The notes beneath the pieces are model-generated. The model was not told the origin of the DNA and made no database searches. It worked only from the letters and a program-made list of their open reading frames with translations. A stretch of DNA of 64,000 nt from Microbacterium sp. Root53 (GTDB lineage: Bacteria > Actinomycetota > Actinomycetes > Actinomycetales > Microbacteriaceae). Shown one piece after another: positions 17,075 to 26,108 of this stretch. Where the stretch lies: assembly GCF_001426925.1 (NCBI RefSeq), contig NZ_LMFR01000001.1, positions 49,639-113,638 of the forward strand, given 5' to 3'. The stretch's first letter is position 1, and each line of letters starts with the position of its first letter. Made by a program: the position numbers and the translations under genes.

Positions 17075-17481
17075 CCATGCGCTCGCCGCTGCGCGACCGG
17101 GCGGACGACGGGCTCTTCACGCTGATCGGCGACGTGCCGCAGCTGGTGAAGAACCTGGTCGTCGCCGAGTTCAACGCCGTCAAGGGCTGGGCCGTCAAGA
17201 CCGCGACCGACGCGGGCATCGGCACGGGCTTCATGATCGTGGCGCTGTTCTTCATCGCCTGGGTCGTGCCGATGTTCCTGGTCTTCCTGACGGCGCTGCT
17301 CTCGCTGTGGCTGCCCGTGTGGGCGTCCGCGCTGATCGTGATGGGCATCGGGGTGGTGCTCGCGCTGGTGGCCGGCATCGTGGGACTCGTCTTCTACCGT
17401 CGCATCGGCCGCCGCGAGAGCCCCATCCAGGCCGCAAAGACCGACGTGCTGATCGTGAAGGACGCCGCCGATGAGTATTGA
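17071..17481 (+). CDS. Actinobacterial Holin-X/phage-holin-family membrane protein (DUF1469-like)
   Basis: A 136-aa protein with an amphipathic N-terminal region (LIGDVPQLVKNLVVAEFNAVK) and two long hydrophobic helices (about residues 52-75 and 82-108), ending in a short cytoplasmic tail. This is the layout of the family named Actinobacterial Holin-X or DUF1469. Despite the name these are chromosomal housekeeping proteins; nothing phage-like surrounds it. ATG overlaps the upstream stop (ATGA), and its own 3' end overlaps the following gene by 11 bases. Confidence 0.75.
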   Translation: MTMRSPLRDRADDGLFTLIGDVPQLVKNLVVAEFNAVKGWAVKTATDAGIGTGFMIVALFFIAWVVPMFLVFLTALLSLWLPVWASALIVMGIGVVLALVAGIVGLVFYRRIGRRESPIQAAKTDVLIVKDAADEY

Positions 17482-17758
17482 CACGCTCCGCCACACCTCA
17501 CTGACGCCCCGCACCGTGGTGCCGAGCGGGATCACCGACCCGGTCGAGCGCGCCCGCGCCGAGCTGAAGGCCGCGCTCGCCGCGATCGAGCACAAGGCGA
17601 ACCTCCCGGCGCGCGCCGCCGAGAAGATCGAGGCCGGCGCGGTGAAGGCCCGCGCCTTCGCACGCCGGCAGCCCGCCGCCGCGGCGGCAGGCGCCGTGGG
17701 CGTCGCCCTGGCGCTCGGCGCCGCGATCTGGGGTCTCGCCCGCCTGATCTCCCGCTGA
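17471..17758 (+). CDS. DUF3618-like small membrane protein
   Basis: A 95-aa protein: a soluble N-terminus with PVERARAELKAALAAIEHKA (a charged helix typical of DUF3618), a basic FARRQP turn, then one C-terminal transmembrane helix (AAAGAVGVALALGAAIWGLA). The 11-base overlap with the holin-like gene and the shared pattern of small helical proteins suggest a membrane-bound complex of the three products. Function unknown. Confidence 0.7.
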   Translation: MSIDTLRHTSLTPRTVVPSGITDPVERARAELKAALAAIEHKANLPARAAEKIEAGAVKARAFARRQPAAAAAGAVGVALALGAAIWGLARLISR

Positions 17759-17776
17759 GCCGAGGGCGGGCTTCAT

Positions 17777-17822
17777 CCGTTTCGACTCCGCTCGCTGGCG
17801 CTCGCTCCGCTCAACGACCGGG
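17777..17822. repeat. Intergenic repeat CCGTTTCGACTCCG...CTCAACGACCGGG, copy 1
   Basis: Starts CCGTTTCGACTCCG and ends CTCAACGACCGGG, with a CGCTCGCT-type imperfectly repetitive middle. The ends match the element at 22967-23012. It lies in the 148-base gap before hemQ, which otherwise holds only the hemQ start signals. Confidence 0.6.
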
Positions 17823-17906
17823 TAGGGGAGCCCGGGCGGGGGATCCGATAGCCAGTCGTGATCCTCTCGGTTTGTCCCCTCACCACGCGAGGGGGAGGAT
17901 GGGTCC

Positions 17907-18611
17907 ATGGCTGAGCAGCACCCCGCGAACCCGGCCGGCGACACCCCCGAGGTCGTCGGCGACAACTACAGCCTCTGGGCCGTCTGGCGCCGCGATCCCG
18001 CCCGCGCCGTGCCCGAGGCGCACGACACCGAGCTCGAGGACATCGTCTCGTTCCTCGCCGACGGCGGCGTGACGGTCCGCGGCTTCTACGACGTGAGCGG
18101 CCTGCGCGCCGACGCCGACCTGATGGTGTGGATGCACGGTCCGGTGGCCGAGGACCTGCAGAAGGCGGTGCGCCGCCTGCGCCGCACCGAGCTCATCCGC
18201 ACGCTGCTCCCCACCTGGAACGCCATGGCGGTGCACCGCGACGCCGAGTTCAACAAGAGCCACGTGCCCGGCTACCTGCGCGGCATCCCGCCCAAGCAGT
18301 GGCTGACGGTCTACCCGTTCGTCCGCAGCTACGAGTGGTACCTGCTGCCCGACGAGGAGCGCCGCCAGATGCTCGCCGACCACGGCCGCAAGGGCGCCGC
18401 GTTCCGCGGGGTCACCGCCAACACGATGGCGTCGTTCGCCCTCGGCGACTACGAGTGGATGCTGCCCATGGAGGCGGATCAGCTCACCGACCTCGTGGAC
18501 ATGATGCGCGAGCTGCGCTACACCGAGGCCCGCCGCCACGTGCGCGAGGAGGTGCCGTTCTTCACGGGCCGCCGGATCGAGATCCCCGAGATCGCCGAGA
18601 TCCTGCAGTGA
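17907..18611 (+). CDS. hemQ: Coproheme decarboxylase HemQ/ChdC
   Basis: Last enzyme of the coproporphyrin-dependent heme pathway: peroxide-driven decarboxylation of two propionates of coproheme to heme b; 234 aa. Family marks: YSLWAVWRRDP at the first ferredoxin-like strand, PFVRSYEWYLLPDEERR with the redox Tyr, HGRKG with the proximal His (about residue 160), and a C-terminal half of the same fold ending FFTGRRIE. GGGGGAGG lies eight bases before the ATG. It overlaps hemC by four bases, so decarboxylase and early-pathway enzymes are co-translated. Confidence 0.95.
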   Translation: MAEQHPANPAGDTPEVVGDNYSLWAVWRRDPARAVPEAHDTELEDIVSFLADGGVTVRGFYDVSGLRADADLMVWMHGPVAEDLQKAVRRLRRTELIRTLLPTWNAMAVHRDAEFNKSHVPGYLRGIPPKQWLTVYPFVRSYEWYLLPDEERRQMLADHGRKGAAFRGVTANTMASFALGDYEWMLPMEADQLTDLVDMMRELRYTEARRHVREEVPFFTGRRIEIPEIAEILQ

Positions 18612-19642
18612 CCGACGCCGTGGCGGTCCCGGACGCACCGCCCATCCGCCTGGGCACGCGCCGCAGCGCGCTGGCGATGACCCAGTCGGGTCACGTCGCC
18701 CGGGCGCTGGAGGAGGTCTCGGGCCGTCGCGTCGAGCTCGTGCAGATCGTCTCCGAGGGCGACACGAACCGCGGCTCGCTGTCGCAGCTCGGCGGCACGG
18801 GCGTGTTCGCCACCGCGCTGCGCGAGGCCCTGCTGGCGGGGGAGTGCGACCTGCTCGTGCACTCGCTCAAGGACCTCCCGACCGCGCAGCCCGACGGCCT
18901 CGTGATCGCCGCGAACCCGTCGCGCGCCGACGCGCGTGACGTGATCCTGACGCGCGATGGCGTGCCGCTCGAGGCGCTGCCGGCCGGCTCGCTGATCGGC
19001 ACCGGATCGCCGCGCCGCATCGCGCAGGTGCTGCGCGCGAACCCCGCGCTCGAGGTCCACGACCTGCGCGGCAACGTCGACTCCCGCATGCAGCGCGTGG
19101 TGGACGGCGAGCTCGCCGCGATCGTGCTCGCCGCCGCCGGCCTCGACCGCCTCGGCCCGGAGACCGACCTGCGCTTCGAGCAGCGCGATCTGGGCGCCTG
19201 GCCGACCGCGGCCGGCCAGGGCGCGTTGGCGGTCGAGACCCGCGCCGACGCGGACCCCGAGCTGCTCGAGGCCATCCGGCGCCTGGACGACCCGCGCACG
19301 CGACTCGCCGTCACGCTCGAGCGCGCCGTGCTGGCGGGCATCGAGGCCGGATGCCACGCACCGGTGGGCGTGCACGCGCGCTTCGAGGGCGACGATCTGC
19401 ACGTCCGCGCCGCGGTGTACGGGCTGCGCGGCGAGCATGTGATCGAGGTCGAGACGGTGGAGGCCGTGTCCATCCCCGCACCGGTACAGGGGTATATTCG
19501 GGGTCAAGGCAGTGGCAACGGTGCGGATGCTGCCGATGGCGTGGATCAGATCGACCACGCGCGCGCTATCGGATCCGATATCGCACGTCGGCTGCTCGAA
19601 CGTGGGGCGGCCGACCTCGTACCGCGAGAGTCCCCCTCATGA
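18608..19642 (+). CDS. hemC: Porphobilinogen deaminase (hydroxymethylbilane synthase)
   Basis: Polymerises four porphobilinogens to hydroxymethylbilane; 344 aa. N-terminal [30 protein letters not shown] and DLRGNVDSR are the standard active-site segments, and Cys249 in EAGCHAPVG carries the dipyrromethane cofactor. The C-terminal tail holds a Gly/Ala-rich stretch (about residues 296-315) not needed for the fold. The GTG start shares GTGA with the hemQ stop; the end overlaps hemD by four bases. Confidence 0.97.
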   Translation: MTDAVAVPDAPPIRLGTRRSALAMTQSGHVARALEEVSGRRVELVQIVSEGDTNRGSLSQLGGTGVFATALREALLAGECDLLVHSLKDLPTAQPDGLVIAANPSRADARDVILTRDGVPLEALPAGSLIGTGSPRRIAQVLRANPALEVHDLRGNVDSRMQRVVDGELAAIVLAAAGLDRLGPETDLRFEQRDLGAWPTAAGQGALAVETRADADPELLEAIRRLDDPRTRLAVTLERAVLAGIEAGCHAPVGVHARFEGDDLHVRAAVYGLRGEHVIEVETVEAVSIPAPVQGYIRGQGSGNGADAADGVDQIDHARAIGSDIARRLLERGAADLVPRESPS

Positions 19643-20547
19643 ACACAGACCCGACACATCCGGACCGGCGTCCGGGCAAGCCCATGACCGGCTGGCGCGT
19701 CCTCGTGCCGCGCGGCGGCCCGTGGGGCGACGGCGTCGCGGCGACGCTGCGCTCGCAGGGCGCGGTGCCCGTGATCGCGCCGCTGATCAACTTCGCCCCG
19801 ACGGACGACTCGGCCACGCTCGAGCGCGCGCTCGCCGACCTCGCCGCCGGCGAGTTCGACTGGGTGACCGTCACGAGCGCCACCACGGTCGACGTGCTCT
19901 ACGCGTACGACGCGAAGATCCCCGAGGGGACCAAGGTCGCCGCCGTCGGCGAGACCACGGCCGCCGCCCTCACCGCGGTGGGCTATCGCGTCGACCTCGT
20001 CCCCGACAGCGACAACTCCGCGGCCGGCATGGCGCGGCAGATGAACGAGCTGGAGCCCCAGCCCCGCCGCATCCTGACGCTGCGCAGCGAGATCGCCAAG
20101 CCCGTGCTCACCAACATGCTGATGGAGGCGGGGCACGACGTCCGGAGCGTCGTCGCCTACCGCACGGTCGGCGTGCCGGCCAAGGACAACGTCGTGCGCG
20201 ACGTCCTCTCGGGCCGCATCAACGCGATCCTCGTCACGAGCGGCTCGGTCGCCGAGCAGGTCCGCGAGCAGTTCCCCGACATCCCCGACGCCACGATCAT
20301 CGCGGCGATCGGCCCCCGCACCGCGCACGACGCCGACCTCCTGGGCCTGCCGATCCACGTGATCGCCCCCGAGCAGACGATCGACTCGCTGATCCGCGCG
20401 CTGGCGGACATCCCGGTCCCGCCGCTGTCGCCCGAGGCGGCGGCGATCCCCGAGACGGGCCCCGTGGCGACCGGCGCGATCCGGATCGACCGCACGCCGA
20501 CCGGGGTGATCCACACGGTCTCCGAGGACCGGGGGCGCGGCCGATGA
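19639..20547 (+). CDS. hemD: Uroporphyrinogen III synthase
   Basis: Cyclises hydroxymethylbilane to uroporphyrinogen III with inversion of ring D; 302 aa. The family is divergent, but the two-domain pattern is clear: [17 protein letters not shown] at the start, [14 protein letters not shown] in the first domain, [10 protein letters not shown] at the crossover, [14 protein letters not shown] and [15 protein letters not shown] in the second. A C-terminal extension of about 40 residues rich in Pro and Ile follows the fold. Overlaps hemC and hemB by four bases each (ATGA). Confidence 0.94.
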   Translation: MNTDPTHPDRRPGKPMTGWRVLVPRGGPWGDGVAATLRSQGAVPVIAPLINFAPTDDSATLERALADLAAGEFDWVTVTSATTVDVLYAYDAKIPEGTKVAAVGETTAAALTAVGYRVDLVPDSDNSAAGMARQMNELEPQPRRILTLRSEIAKPVLTNMLMEAGHDVRSVVAYRTVGVPAKDNVVRDVLSGRINAILVTSGSVAEQVREQFPDIPDATIIAAIGPRTAHDADLLGLPIHVIAPEQTIDSLIRALADIPVPPLSPEAAAIPETGPVATGAIRIDRTPTGVIHTVSEDRGRGR

Positions 20548-21527
20548 GCTTCCCGACCCACCGCCCGCGTCGCCTGCGGCAGTCGCCCGCCGTGCGCCGG
20601 CTCGTGCGCGAGACGCACCTCGTGCCGTCGCAGCTCGTGCTGCCGATGTTCGTGCGCGAGGGGATCGACGCGCCCGTCGAGATCTCGTCCATGCCGGGCG
20701 TGCGCCAGCACACGCTGGACTCGCTGCGCCGGGCCGCGGTCGAGGCCGCCGAGGCGGGCGTCGGCGGCGTCATGCTGTTCGGCGTGCCCGCGACGCGCGA
20801 CGCGGTCGGATCGGGCGCCGACGACCCGGCCGGCATCCTGAACGTCGCGACCGAGGCCCTCGTGGCCGAGGTGGGCGACGCGCTGGTCGTGCAGACCGAC
20901 CTGTGCCTCGACGAGTTCACCGACCACGGCCACTGCGGCGTGCTGGCCGCCGACGGCTCGGTCGACAACGACGCCACGCTCGAGCGCTACGCCGCCATGG
21001 GCGTCGCGCAGGCGCGCGCCGGATCCGCGCTGCTCGGCCTGTCGGGCATGATGGACGGCCAGGTCGCCGCGGTGCGTCAGGCGCTCGACGCCGAGGGCTT
21101 CGCCGACACCCTGATCCTGGCCTACTCGGCGAAGTATGCCGGCGCCTTCTACGGCCCGTTCCGGGAGGCCGTCGACTCGCAGCTCAAGGGCGACCGACGC
21201 ACGTACCAGATGGACCCCGGCAACGGCCGCGAGGGCGTCAAGGAGGCGCTGCTCGACGTCGAGGAGGGCGCCGACGTCGTCATGGTCAAGCCCGCGCTGC
21301 CGCACCTGGACGTGCTCGCCGACGTGCGCGCCTCCGTGGACGTGCCGGTGTGGGCCTACCAGGTGTCGGGCGAGTTCTCGATGATCGAGGCCGCCGCCGC
21401 GAACGGATGGATCGACCGCCGCGGCGCCATCCTGGAGTCGCTCCTCGGCATCCGCCGCGCGGGCGCCGACGCCATCCTGACCTACTGGGCGGCCGAGGCC
21501 GCCGGCTGGCTGCGCGAGGAGCTCTGA
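20544..21527 (+). CDS. hemB: Delta-aminolevulinic acid dehydratase (porphobilinogen synthase)
   Basis: Condenses two 5-aminolevulinates to porphobilinogen; octameric, 327 aa. The Schiff-base lysines are K197 (LAYSAKYA) and K249 (VMVKPAL). The metal-site region reads [14 protein letters not shown]: the middle Cys of the three-Cys zinc site is Asp, an intermediate form between Zn and Mg enzymes, so metal dependence is uncertain. [13 protein letters not shown] replaces the SDMMDGR of proteobacteria, as is common in actinobacteria. Translationally coupled to hemD. Confidence 0.97.
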   Translation: MSFPTHRPRRLRQSPAVRRLVRETHLVPSQLVLPMFVREGIDAPVEISSMPGVRQHTLDSLRRAAVEAAEAGVGGVMLFGVPATRDAVGSGADDPAGILNVATEALVAEVGDALVVQTDLCLDEFTDHGHCGVLAADGSVDNDATLERYAAMGVAQARAGSALLGLSGMMDGQVAAVRQALDAEGFADTLILAYSAKYAGAFYGPFREAVDSQLKGDRRTYQMDPGNGREGVKEALLDVEEGADVVMVKPALPHLDVLADVRASVDVPVWAYQVSGEFSMIEAAAANGWIDRRGAILESLLGIRRAGADAILTYWAAEAAGWLREEL

Positions 21528-21588
21528 CCCCGGTCCGCTCCGGTGGTCCCCGGGCGGGACACCAGCCGGAGCACGAGACAATGGACCC

Positions 21589-22908
21589 ATGAGCGATCGC
21601 AACGACGACCTGTTCGCCCACGCCCGCGAGGTCATCCCCGGCGGCGTGAACTCCCCGGTCCGGGCGTACGGGTCCGTCGGCGGGACGCCGCGGTTCGTGC
21701 AGTCCGCGCGCGGGCCGTACATCACCGACGCCGCCGGCCGCGAGTATGTGGACCTGGTCGCGTCGTGGGGCCCGGCCCTGCTGGGGCACGCGCACCCGGA
21801 GGTCGTCGAGGCGGTCCGCGAGGCGGCGACCCGCGGCCTGTCGTTCGGAGCCCCGACCGAGGGCGAGGTCGAGCTCGCGGACCTGGTCGCGCGCCGCGTC
21901 TCGGCGGGTGGGCTCAACCCGGTCGAGCAGGTGCGCCTGGTCTCGACGGGCACCGAGGCGACCATGACCGCCATCCGGCTGGCGCGCGGCGTCACCGGCC
22001 GCGACCTGCTCGTCAAGTTCGACGGCAACTACCACGGCCACTCCGACGGTCTGCTCGCGGCGGCCGGCTCCGGCCTCGCGACGCTCGCGCTGCCGGGCAC
22101 GGCGGGCGTCCCGGCGCCGATCGCCGCGCAGACGCTCGTGGCGCCGTACGGCGACCTCGACGCCGTGCGGGCGATCTTCGCCGAGCACGGCGACCGGATC
22201 GCGGCCATCATCGTCGAGGCCGCCCCCGCGAACATGGGCGTGGTCCGCCCGGCCGACGGCTACAACGCCGGGCTCGCGACCATCGCGCACGACCACGGCG
22301 CGCTGCTCATCCTGGACGAGGTGCTCACGGGCTTCCGGGTCGGTCCCGCGGGCTACTGGGGCCTGCAGGTCGAGGCGGGCGAGGCGTACGAGCCCGACAT
22401 CATCACCTTCGGCAAGGTCATCGGCGGCGGCATGCCCCTCGCCGCGCTCGGCGGCAAGGCCTCGGTGATGGAGCAGCTCGCCCCGGTCGGCCCGGTGTAC
22501 CAGGCCGGCACCCTGTCGGGGAACCCGCTGTCGGTCGCGGCGGGCATCAAGACGCTGCAGCTCGCGACCCCCGAGGTCTACGCGGCGGTCGACGCGGCGG
22601 CCGACCGCGTCGCGGCCGAGGTGTCGGCGGCGCTGTCGGCGGAGGGCGTCGAGCACGCGATCTCGCGCGCCGGCAGCCTGTTCAACCCGGTGTTCGCGGC
22701 CGAGGCGCCGCGCGACTATCCGGCTGCCAAGGCGCAGCAGGCGCACCGCTACGGCCCCTTCTTCCACGCCATGCTCGACGCGGGCGTCTCGCTGCCGCCG
22801 AGCGTGTTCGAGGCCTGGTTCCTCACGGCCGCTCACGACGAGGAGGCCCTCGGCCGCATCGTCGACGCGCTGCCCACGGCCGCCCGAGCGGCCGCCCGTT
22901 CTCTGTAG
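21589..22908 (+). CDS. hemL: Glutamate-1-semialdehyde 2,1-aminomutase
   Basis: PLP enzyme moving the amino group of glutamate-1-semialdehyde to give 5-aminolevulinate; it takes the product of HemA. 439 aa. PLP lysine K276 in [22 protein letters not shown] carries the cofactor-binding Asp; [10 protein letters not shown] at the N-terminus is a HemL hallmark separating it from ordinary aminotransferases. It begins 61 bases after hemB with GACAAT ending six bases before the ATG and no clear Shine-Dalgarno, so it may also be transcribed on its own. A terminator follows. Confidence 0.97.
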   Translation: MSDRNDDLFAHAREVIPGGVNSPVRAYGSVGGTPRFVQSARGPYITDAAGREYVDLVASWGPALLGHAHPEVVEAVREAATRGLSFGAPTEGEVELADLVARRVSAGGLNPVEQVRLVSTGTEATMTAIRLARGVTGRDLLVKFDGNYHGHSDGLLAAAGSGLATLALPGTAGVPAPIAAQTLVAPYGDLDAVRAIFAEHGDRIAAIIVEAAPANMGVVRPADGYNAGLATIAHDHGALLILDEVLTGFRVGPAGYWGLQVEAGEAYEPDIITFGKVIGGGMPLAALGGKASVMEQLAPVGPVYQAGTLSGNPLSVAAGIKTLQLATPEVYAAVDAAADRVAAEVSAALSAEGVEHAISRAGSLFNPVFAAEAPRDYPAAKAQQAHRYGPFFHAMLDAGVSLPPSVFEAWFLTAAHDEEALGRIVDALPTAARAAARSL

Positions 22909-22938
22909 AAGCGTCTCGCACGCTCGCACCGGATCGAC

Positions 22939-22964
22939 CGCACCGGTCGACCTCCGGTGCGTTT
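22939..22964 (+). terminator. hemL terminator
   Basis: CGCACCGG (22939-22946) pairs with CCGGTGCG (22954-22961) across a seven-base loop and is followed by TTT and a pyrimidine stretch, 30 bases after the hemL stop: a weak to moderate intrinsic terminator. Confidence 0.6.
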
Positions 22965-22966
22965 CC

Positions 22967-23012
22967 TCCGTTTCGACTCCGGCTCGTTCCTCGCCTCCCC
23001 TCAACGACCGGG
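22967..23012. repeat. Intergenic repeat CCGTTTCGACTCCG...CTCAACGACCGGGG, copy 2
   Basis: Same ends and about the same length as copy 1 at 17777, with a different CTCG-rich middle. It lies directly after the hemL terminator, in a 227-base spacer that holds no gene. Confidence 0.6.
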
Positions 23013-23067
23013 GGATCGCTCGCACGGGGTCGATCCCTTGCGGGGCCGGGTTGCCAGAGCGCGTGGA

Positions 23068-23092
23068 TAGACTGGCGGGACACCTTCCCGCC
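23068..23092 (+). promoter_or_regulatory. -10 and leader hairpin of the mrp operon
   Basis: TAGACT (23068-23073) is a good -10 about 65 bases before mrpA; no -35 stands out. GGCGGG (23074-23079) can pair with CCCGCC (23087-23092) at the 5' end of the transcript. Confidence 0.4.
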
Positions 23093-23135
23093 TGCCTGAG
23101 CCGCTGCTTACGCCCGACGAGCCCGAGGAGACGTC

Positions 23136-26108
23136 ATGCTGCTTCTCCTCGTCGCGTTCGCCGCAGGGTCCCTGCTCCTGGCGGGGCTCGCGCGTCCGCT
23201 CGGCGCCCGGGTGTTCTACGTCGCGGCGGTCTTCCCGCTCGCGGCGTTCGTGCACGCCTGCCTGGCGTCCGCACGCGTGCTCCACGGGGACATCCCGTTC
23301 GCGGCATACGCCTGGATTCGGCCGCTCGGCATCGAGATCTCGATGCGGATGGACACGCTCGGCTGGGTGATGGCGCTGGTCGTCAGCGGCGTCGGCGCGC
23401 TCGTGATGATCTACTGCCGCTGGTACTTCCGCGGCCGCAGCGAGGGGCTCGGCCGGTTCTCCAGCGTGCTCCTGGCCTTCGCCGGAGCGATGTACGGCCT
23501 CGTGCTGACCGACGACATCGTCATGCTCGTGATGTTCTGGGAGATGACGAGCATCCTGTCGTACCTGCTGATCGGGCACTACCACCTGCGCGCGACCAGC
23601 CGCCGTGCCGCCCTGCAGGCGCTGCTGGTCACCACGCTCGGCGGGCTCGTGATGCTGATCGGCGTGGTGCTGCTCGCCGTCGAGGCCGAAACGACGAGCC
23701 TCAGCACGATCCTCGCCCAGGCGCCCACCGGGCCGATCGTGAACGTCGCGCTGGTGCTGCTGCTGGTCGGGGCGCTCAGCAAGTCGGCGATCTTCCCGTT
23801 CCACTTCTGGCTCCCTGGCGCGATGGCGGCGCCCACTCCCGTCAGCGCGTACCTGCACGCCGCGGCCATGGTGAAGGCCGGCATCTACCTGCTCGCGCGC
23901 CTCGCGCCCACGTTCGGCGACGCCGACCCGTGGCGGCCCGTGATCGTCACGCTCGGCGTGTTCACGATGCTGCTCGGCGCGTTCCAGGCGCTGCGCGAGA
24001 GCGACCTCAAGCGCATCCTCGCGTTCGGCACCGTGAGCCAGCTCGGCTTCATCTCCGTGGTGATCGGCTTCGGGACGCGCGACGCCGCCCTGGCCGGCCT
24101 CGCGCTCCTGCTCGGGCACGCGCTGTTCAAGTCCGCGCTGTTCCTCGTGGTCGGCGTGATCGACCGCCAGCTGTCGACGCGCGACATCGACGAGCTCTCG
24201 GGCGTGGGCCGCCAGGCCCCGGTGATGGCGGTGATCTCCTTCGTGGCCGTCGCGTCCATGGCGGGGTTGCCGCCCACGCTGGGGTTCGTCGCCAAGGAGG
24301 GCGCGCTCGTCGCGATGCTCGACGCCGCGGGACAGGGCGACGGATGGGGCGTGGTCGCACTGATCGGCATGGTCGCCGGCTCCATGCTCACGGTGGCATA
24401 CGGCGGGCGCTTCCTGTGGGGAGCGTTCTGGACCAAGCACCGTCGCGACGGATCAACCCGGCCGGAGACCGCGTGGCCCGACCCCCCGATCGGCTTCCTC
24501 GGCGTGCCGCTCGTGCTCGCGACCCTCGGGCTCGCGGGCGGCCTGGTGGCGCCGCTGCTCGACGATGCGCTCGCGCCGTACGCCGACACCGCCGCGGCGA
24601 TCGAGCCCGTCGCGGCCCATCCCGCTCACCTCGCGCTGTGGCACGGGCTCGGGCCGGCCCTCCTCCTGTCCGCGGTCACGCTGCTCGGCGGCGCGATCAT
24701 CCTGTGGCTCGTCCGCGCCACGGGCTTCGACATCACGGGCCGCATCCTGCAGTTCACCGCGGCCGACGTGTACCACGCGATCACGCGCTCGGTCGACCGC
24801 GCCTCGGTCGCGGTCACGAGCCTCACCCAGCGCGGCTCGCTGCCGATCTACGTCGGCACGATCTTCCTCGTGCTGGTGGTCGGCGAGGCCGTCGCGCTGT
24901 TCGCCACGCCGGAGTGGCGGATCGCGCTGGACGCGTGGCAGGACCCCGTGCAGCTCGCGGCCGCCCCGCTCATGATCGCCGCGGGCGTGATCGCCGTGCG
25001 CGCGCGCAAGCGCTACACCGGCGTCGTCCTGGTCGCGGTGACCGGCCTGGGCATGGTCGTGCTGTTCGCCACCCACGGGGCGCCGGATCTCGCCCTCACC
25101 CAGGTGCTCGTCGAGGCGGTCACGCTGGTCGCGTTCGCCCTCGTGCTGCGCCGCCTCCCCTCGCGGATGGGCGCGCACAACGGCACGTCCATGCCGGTGC
25201 TGCGCGCGATGCTGGCGGCGTCGGTCGGGATCACGATGGCCGCGCTGGTCGTGATCGCGACGAGCGCGCGGATCCACGACCCCGTGTCGGTCGGCTGGGC
25301 CGACCTCGCCTACGAGATCGGCCACGGCAAGAACGTGGTCAACGTCGCGCTGGTCGACCTGCGCGGCTGGGACACGATGGGCGAGCTGTCGGTCCTGATC
25401 CTCGCCGCGACGGGCGTCGCGTCGCTGGTGTTCGTCACCGACCGCATCGACTCGCTGCAGCGGCTCACGCGCCGGCTCCCGCGCGCCACGCGCGGCGCGG
25501 CCCGGCGCCGTCCGCTGGTCGAGACGACCCAGGGCATCCAGGTGCAGAGCGCGGGCACGCGCGACCGGCCGCGGGCCTGGCTGATCGGCGGGCAGCGGAT
25601 GAGCGCGGAGTCGCGCTCGATCATGCTCGAGGTGGTCGTGCGGATCCTGTTCCACACGATCATCGTCGTGTCGATCTACCTGCTGTTCGCGGGGCACAAC
25701 CTGCCGGGCGGCGGCTTCGCGGGCGGCCTGGTCGCGGGAATGGCGCTCGTGATGCGCTACGTCGCGGGCGGCCGCTACGAGCTCGGTGTCGCGGCGCCCA
25801 CCGACGCGGGCCACCTGCTCGGCGCGGGCATGATCCTCGCCGTGGGCACGGCGGTCGCGCCGCTCGTCTTCGGCCTCGACCCCCTCACCCGCGCCGTCTG
25901 GGAGGCCGAGCTCCCCGTGATCGGCCACCTCGAGTTCGTGACGTCCACGATCTTCGACGTCGGGGTGTACCTCGTCGTGATCGGCCTGGTGCTGGACGTG
26001 CTGCGCAGCCTCGGCGCCGAGGTCGACCGACAGATGAAGGGCGCAGGTGTCGACGGGCGCCCGCACGAGCCGTTCCGTGCGGCCGCCCCCGAGGGAGGCG
26101 CGCGATGA
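23136..26108 (+). CDS. mrpA: Mrp Na+/H+ antiporter, fused subunits A and B
   Basis: A 990-aa membrane protein. Residues 1 to about 780 are MrpA: a complex-I ND5-like core with WEMTSILSYLLIGHY (the conserved Glu), ALLVTTLGGLVMLIG, LPGAMAAPTPVSAYLHAAAMVKAGIYLL and ALRESDLKRILAFGTVSQLGF (only parts quoted), then the extra C-terminal helices. From about residue 820 the MrpB domain begins (ESRSIMLEVVVRILFHTIIV), with GHNLPGGGFAGGLVAGMAL. Fusion of A and B is usual in actinobacteria. GAGGAGA precedes the ATG. The complex expels Na+ in exchange for protons and supports alkali and salt tolerance. Confidence 0.96.
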   Translation: MLLLLVAFAAGSLLLAGLARPLGARVFYVAAVFPLAAFVHACLASARVLHGDIPFAAYAWIRPLGIEISMRMDTLGWVMALVVSGVGALVMIYCRWYFRGRSEGLGRFSSVLLAFAGAMYGLVLTDDIVMLVMFWEMTSILSYLLIGHYHLRATSRRAALQALLVTTLGGLVMLIGVVLLAVEAETTSLSTILAQAPTGPIVNVALVLLLVGALSKSAIFPFHFWLPGAMAAPTPVSAYLHAAAMVKAGIYLLARLAPTFGDADPWRPVIVTLGVFTMLLGAFQALRESDLKRILAFGTVSQLGFISVVIGFGTRDAALAGLALLLGHALFKSALFLVVGVIDRQLSTRDIDELSGVGRQAPVMAVISFVAVASMAGLPPTLGFVAKEGALVAMLDAAGQGDGWGVVALIGMVAGSMLTVAYGGRFLWGAFWTKHRRDGSTRPETAWPDPPIGFLGVPLVLATLGLAGGLVAPLLDDALAPYADTAAAIEPVAAHPAHLALWHGLGPALLLSAVTLLGGAIILWLVRATGFDITGRILQFTAADVYHAITRSVDRASVAVTSLTQRGSLPIYVGTIFLVLVVGEAVALFATPEWRIALDAWQDPVQLAAAPLMIAAGVIAVRARKRYTGVVLVAVTGLGMVVLFATHGAPDLALTQVLVEAVTLVAFALVLRRLPSRMGAHNGTSMPVLRAMLAASVGITMAALVVIATSARIHDPVSVGWADLAYEIGHGKNVVNVALVDLRGWDTMGELSVLILAATGVASLVFVTDRIDSLQRLTRRLPRATRGAARRRPLVETTQGIQVQSAGTRDRPRAWLIGGQRMSAESRSIMLEVVVRILFHTIIVVSIYLLFAGHNLPGGGFAGGLVAGMALVMRYVAGGRYELGVAAPTDAGHLLGAGMILAVGTAVAPLVFGLDPLTRAVWEAELPVIGHLEFVTSTIFDVGVYLVVIGLVLDVLRSLGAEVDRQMKGAGVDGRPHEPFRAAAPEGGAR

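Noticed and set aside
17071..17481. Holin-type protein as evidence of a prophage
   Set aside because: The family is chromosomal and common in actinobacteria. No lysin, capsid, integrase or attachment site is near.
23051..26104. A long plus-strand frame overlapping mrpA in another phase
   Set aside because: mrpA in its own phase has complete antiporter motifs. The other frame is low-complexity Arg/Pro/Ala sequence; only its last part, from 26105, is real (mrpC).
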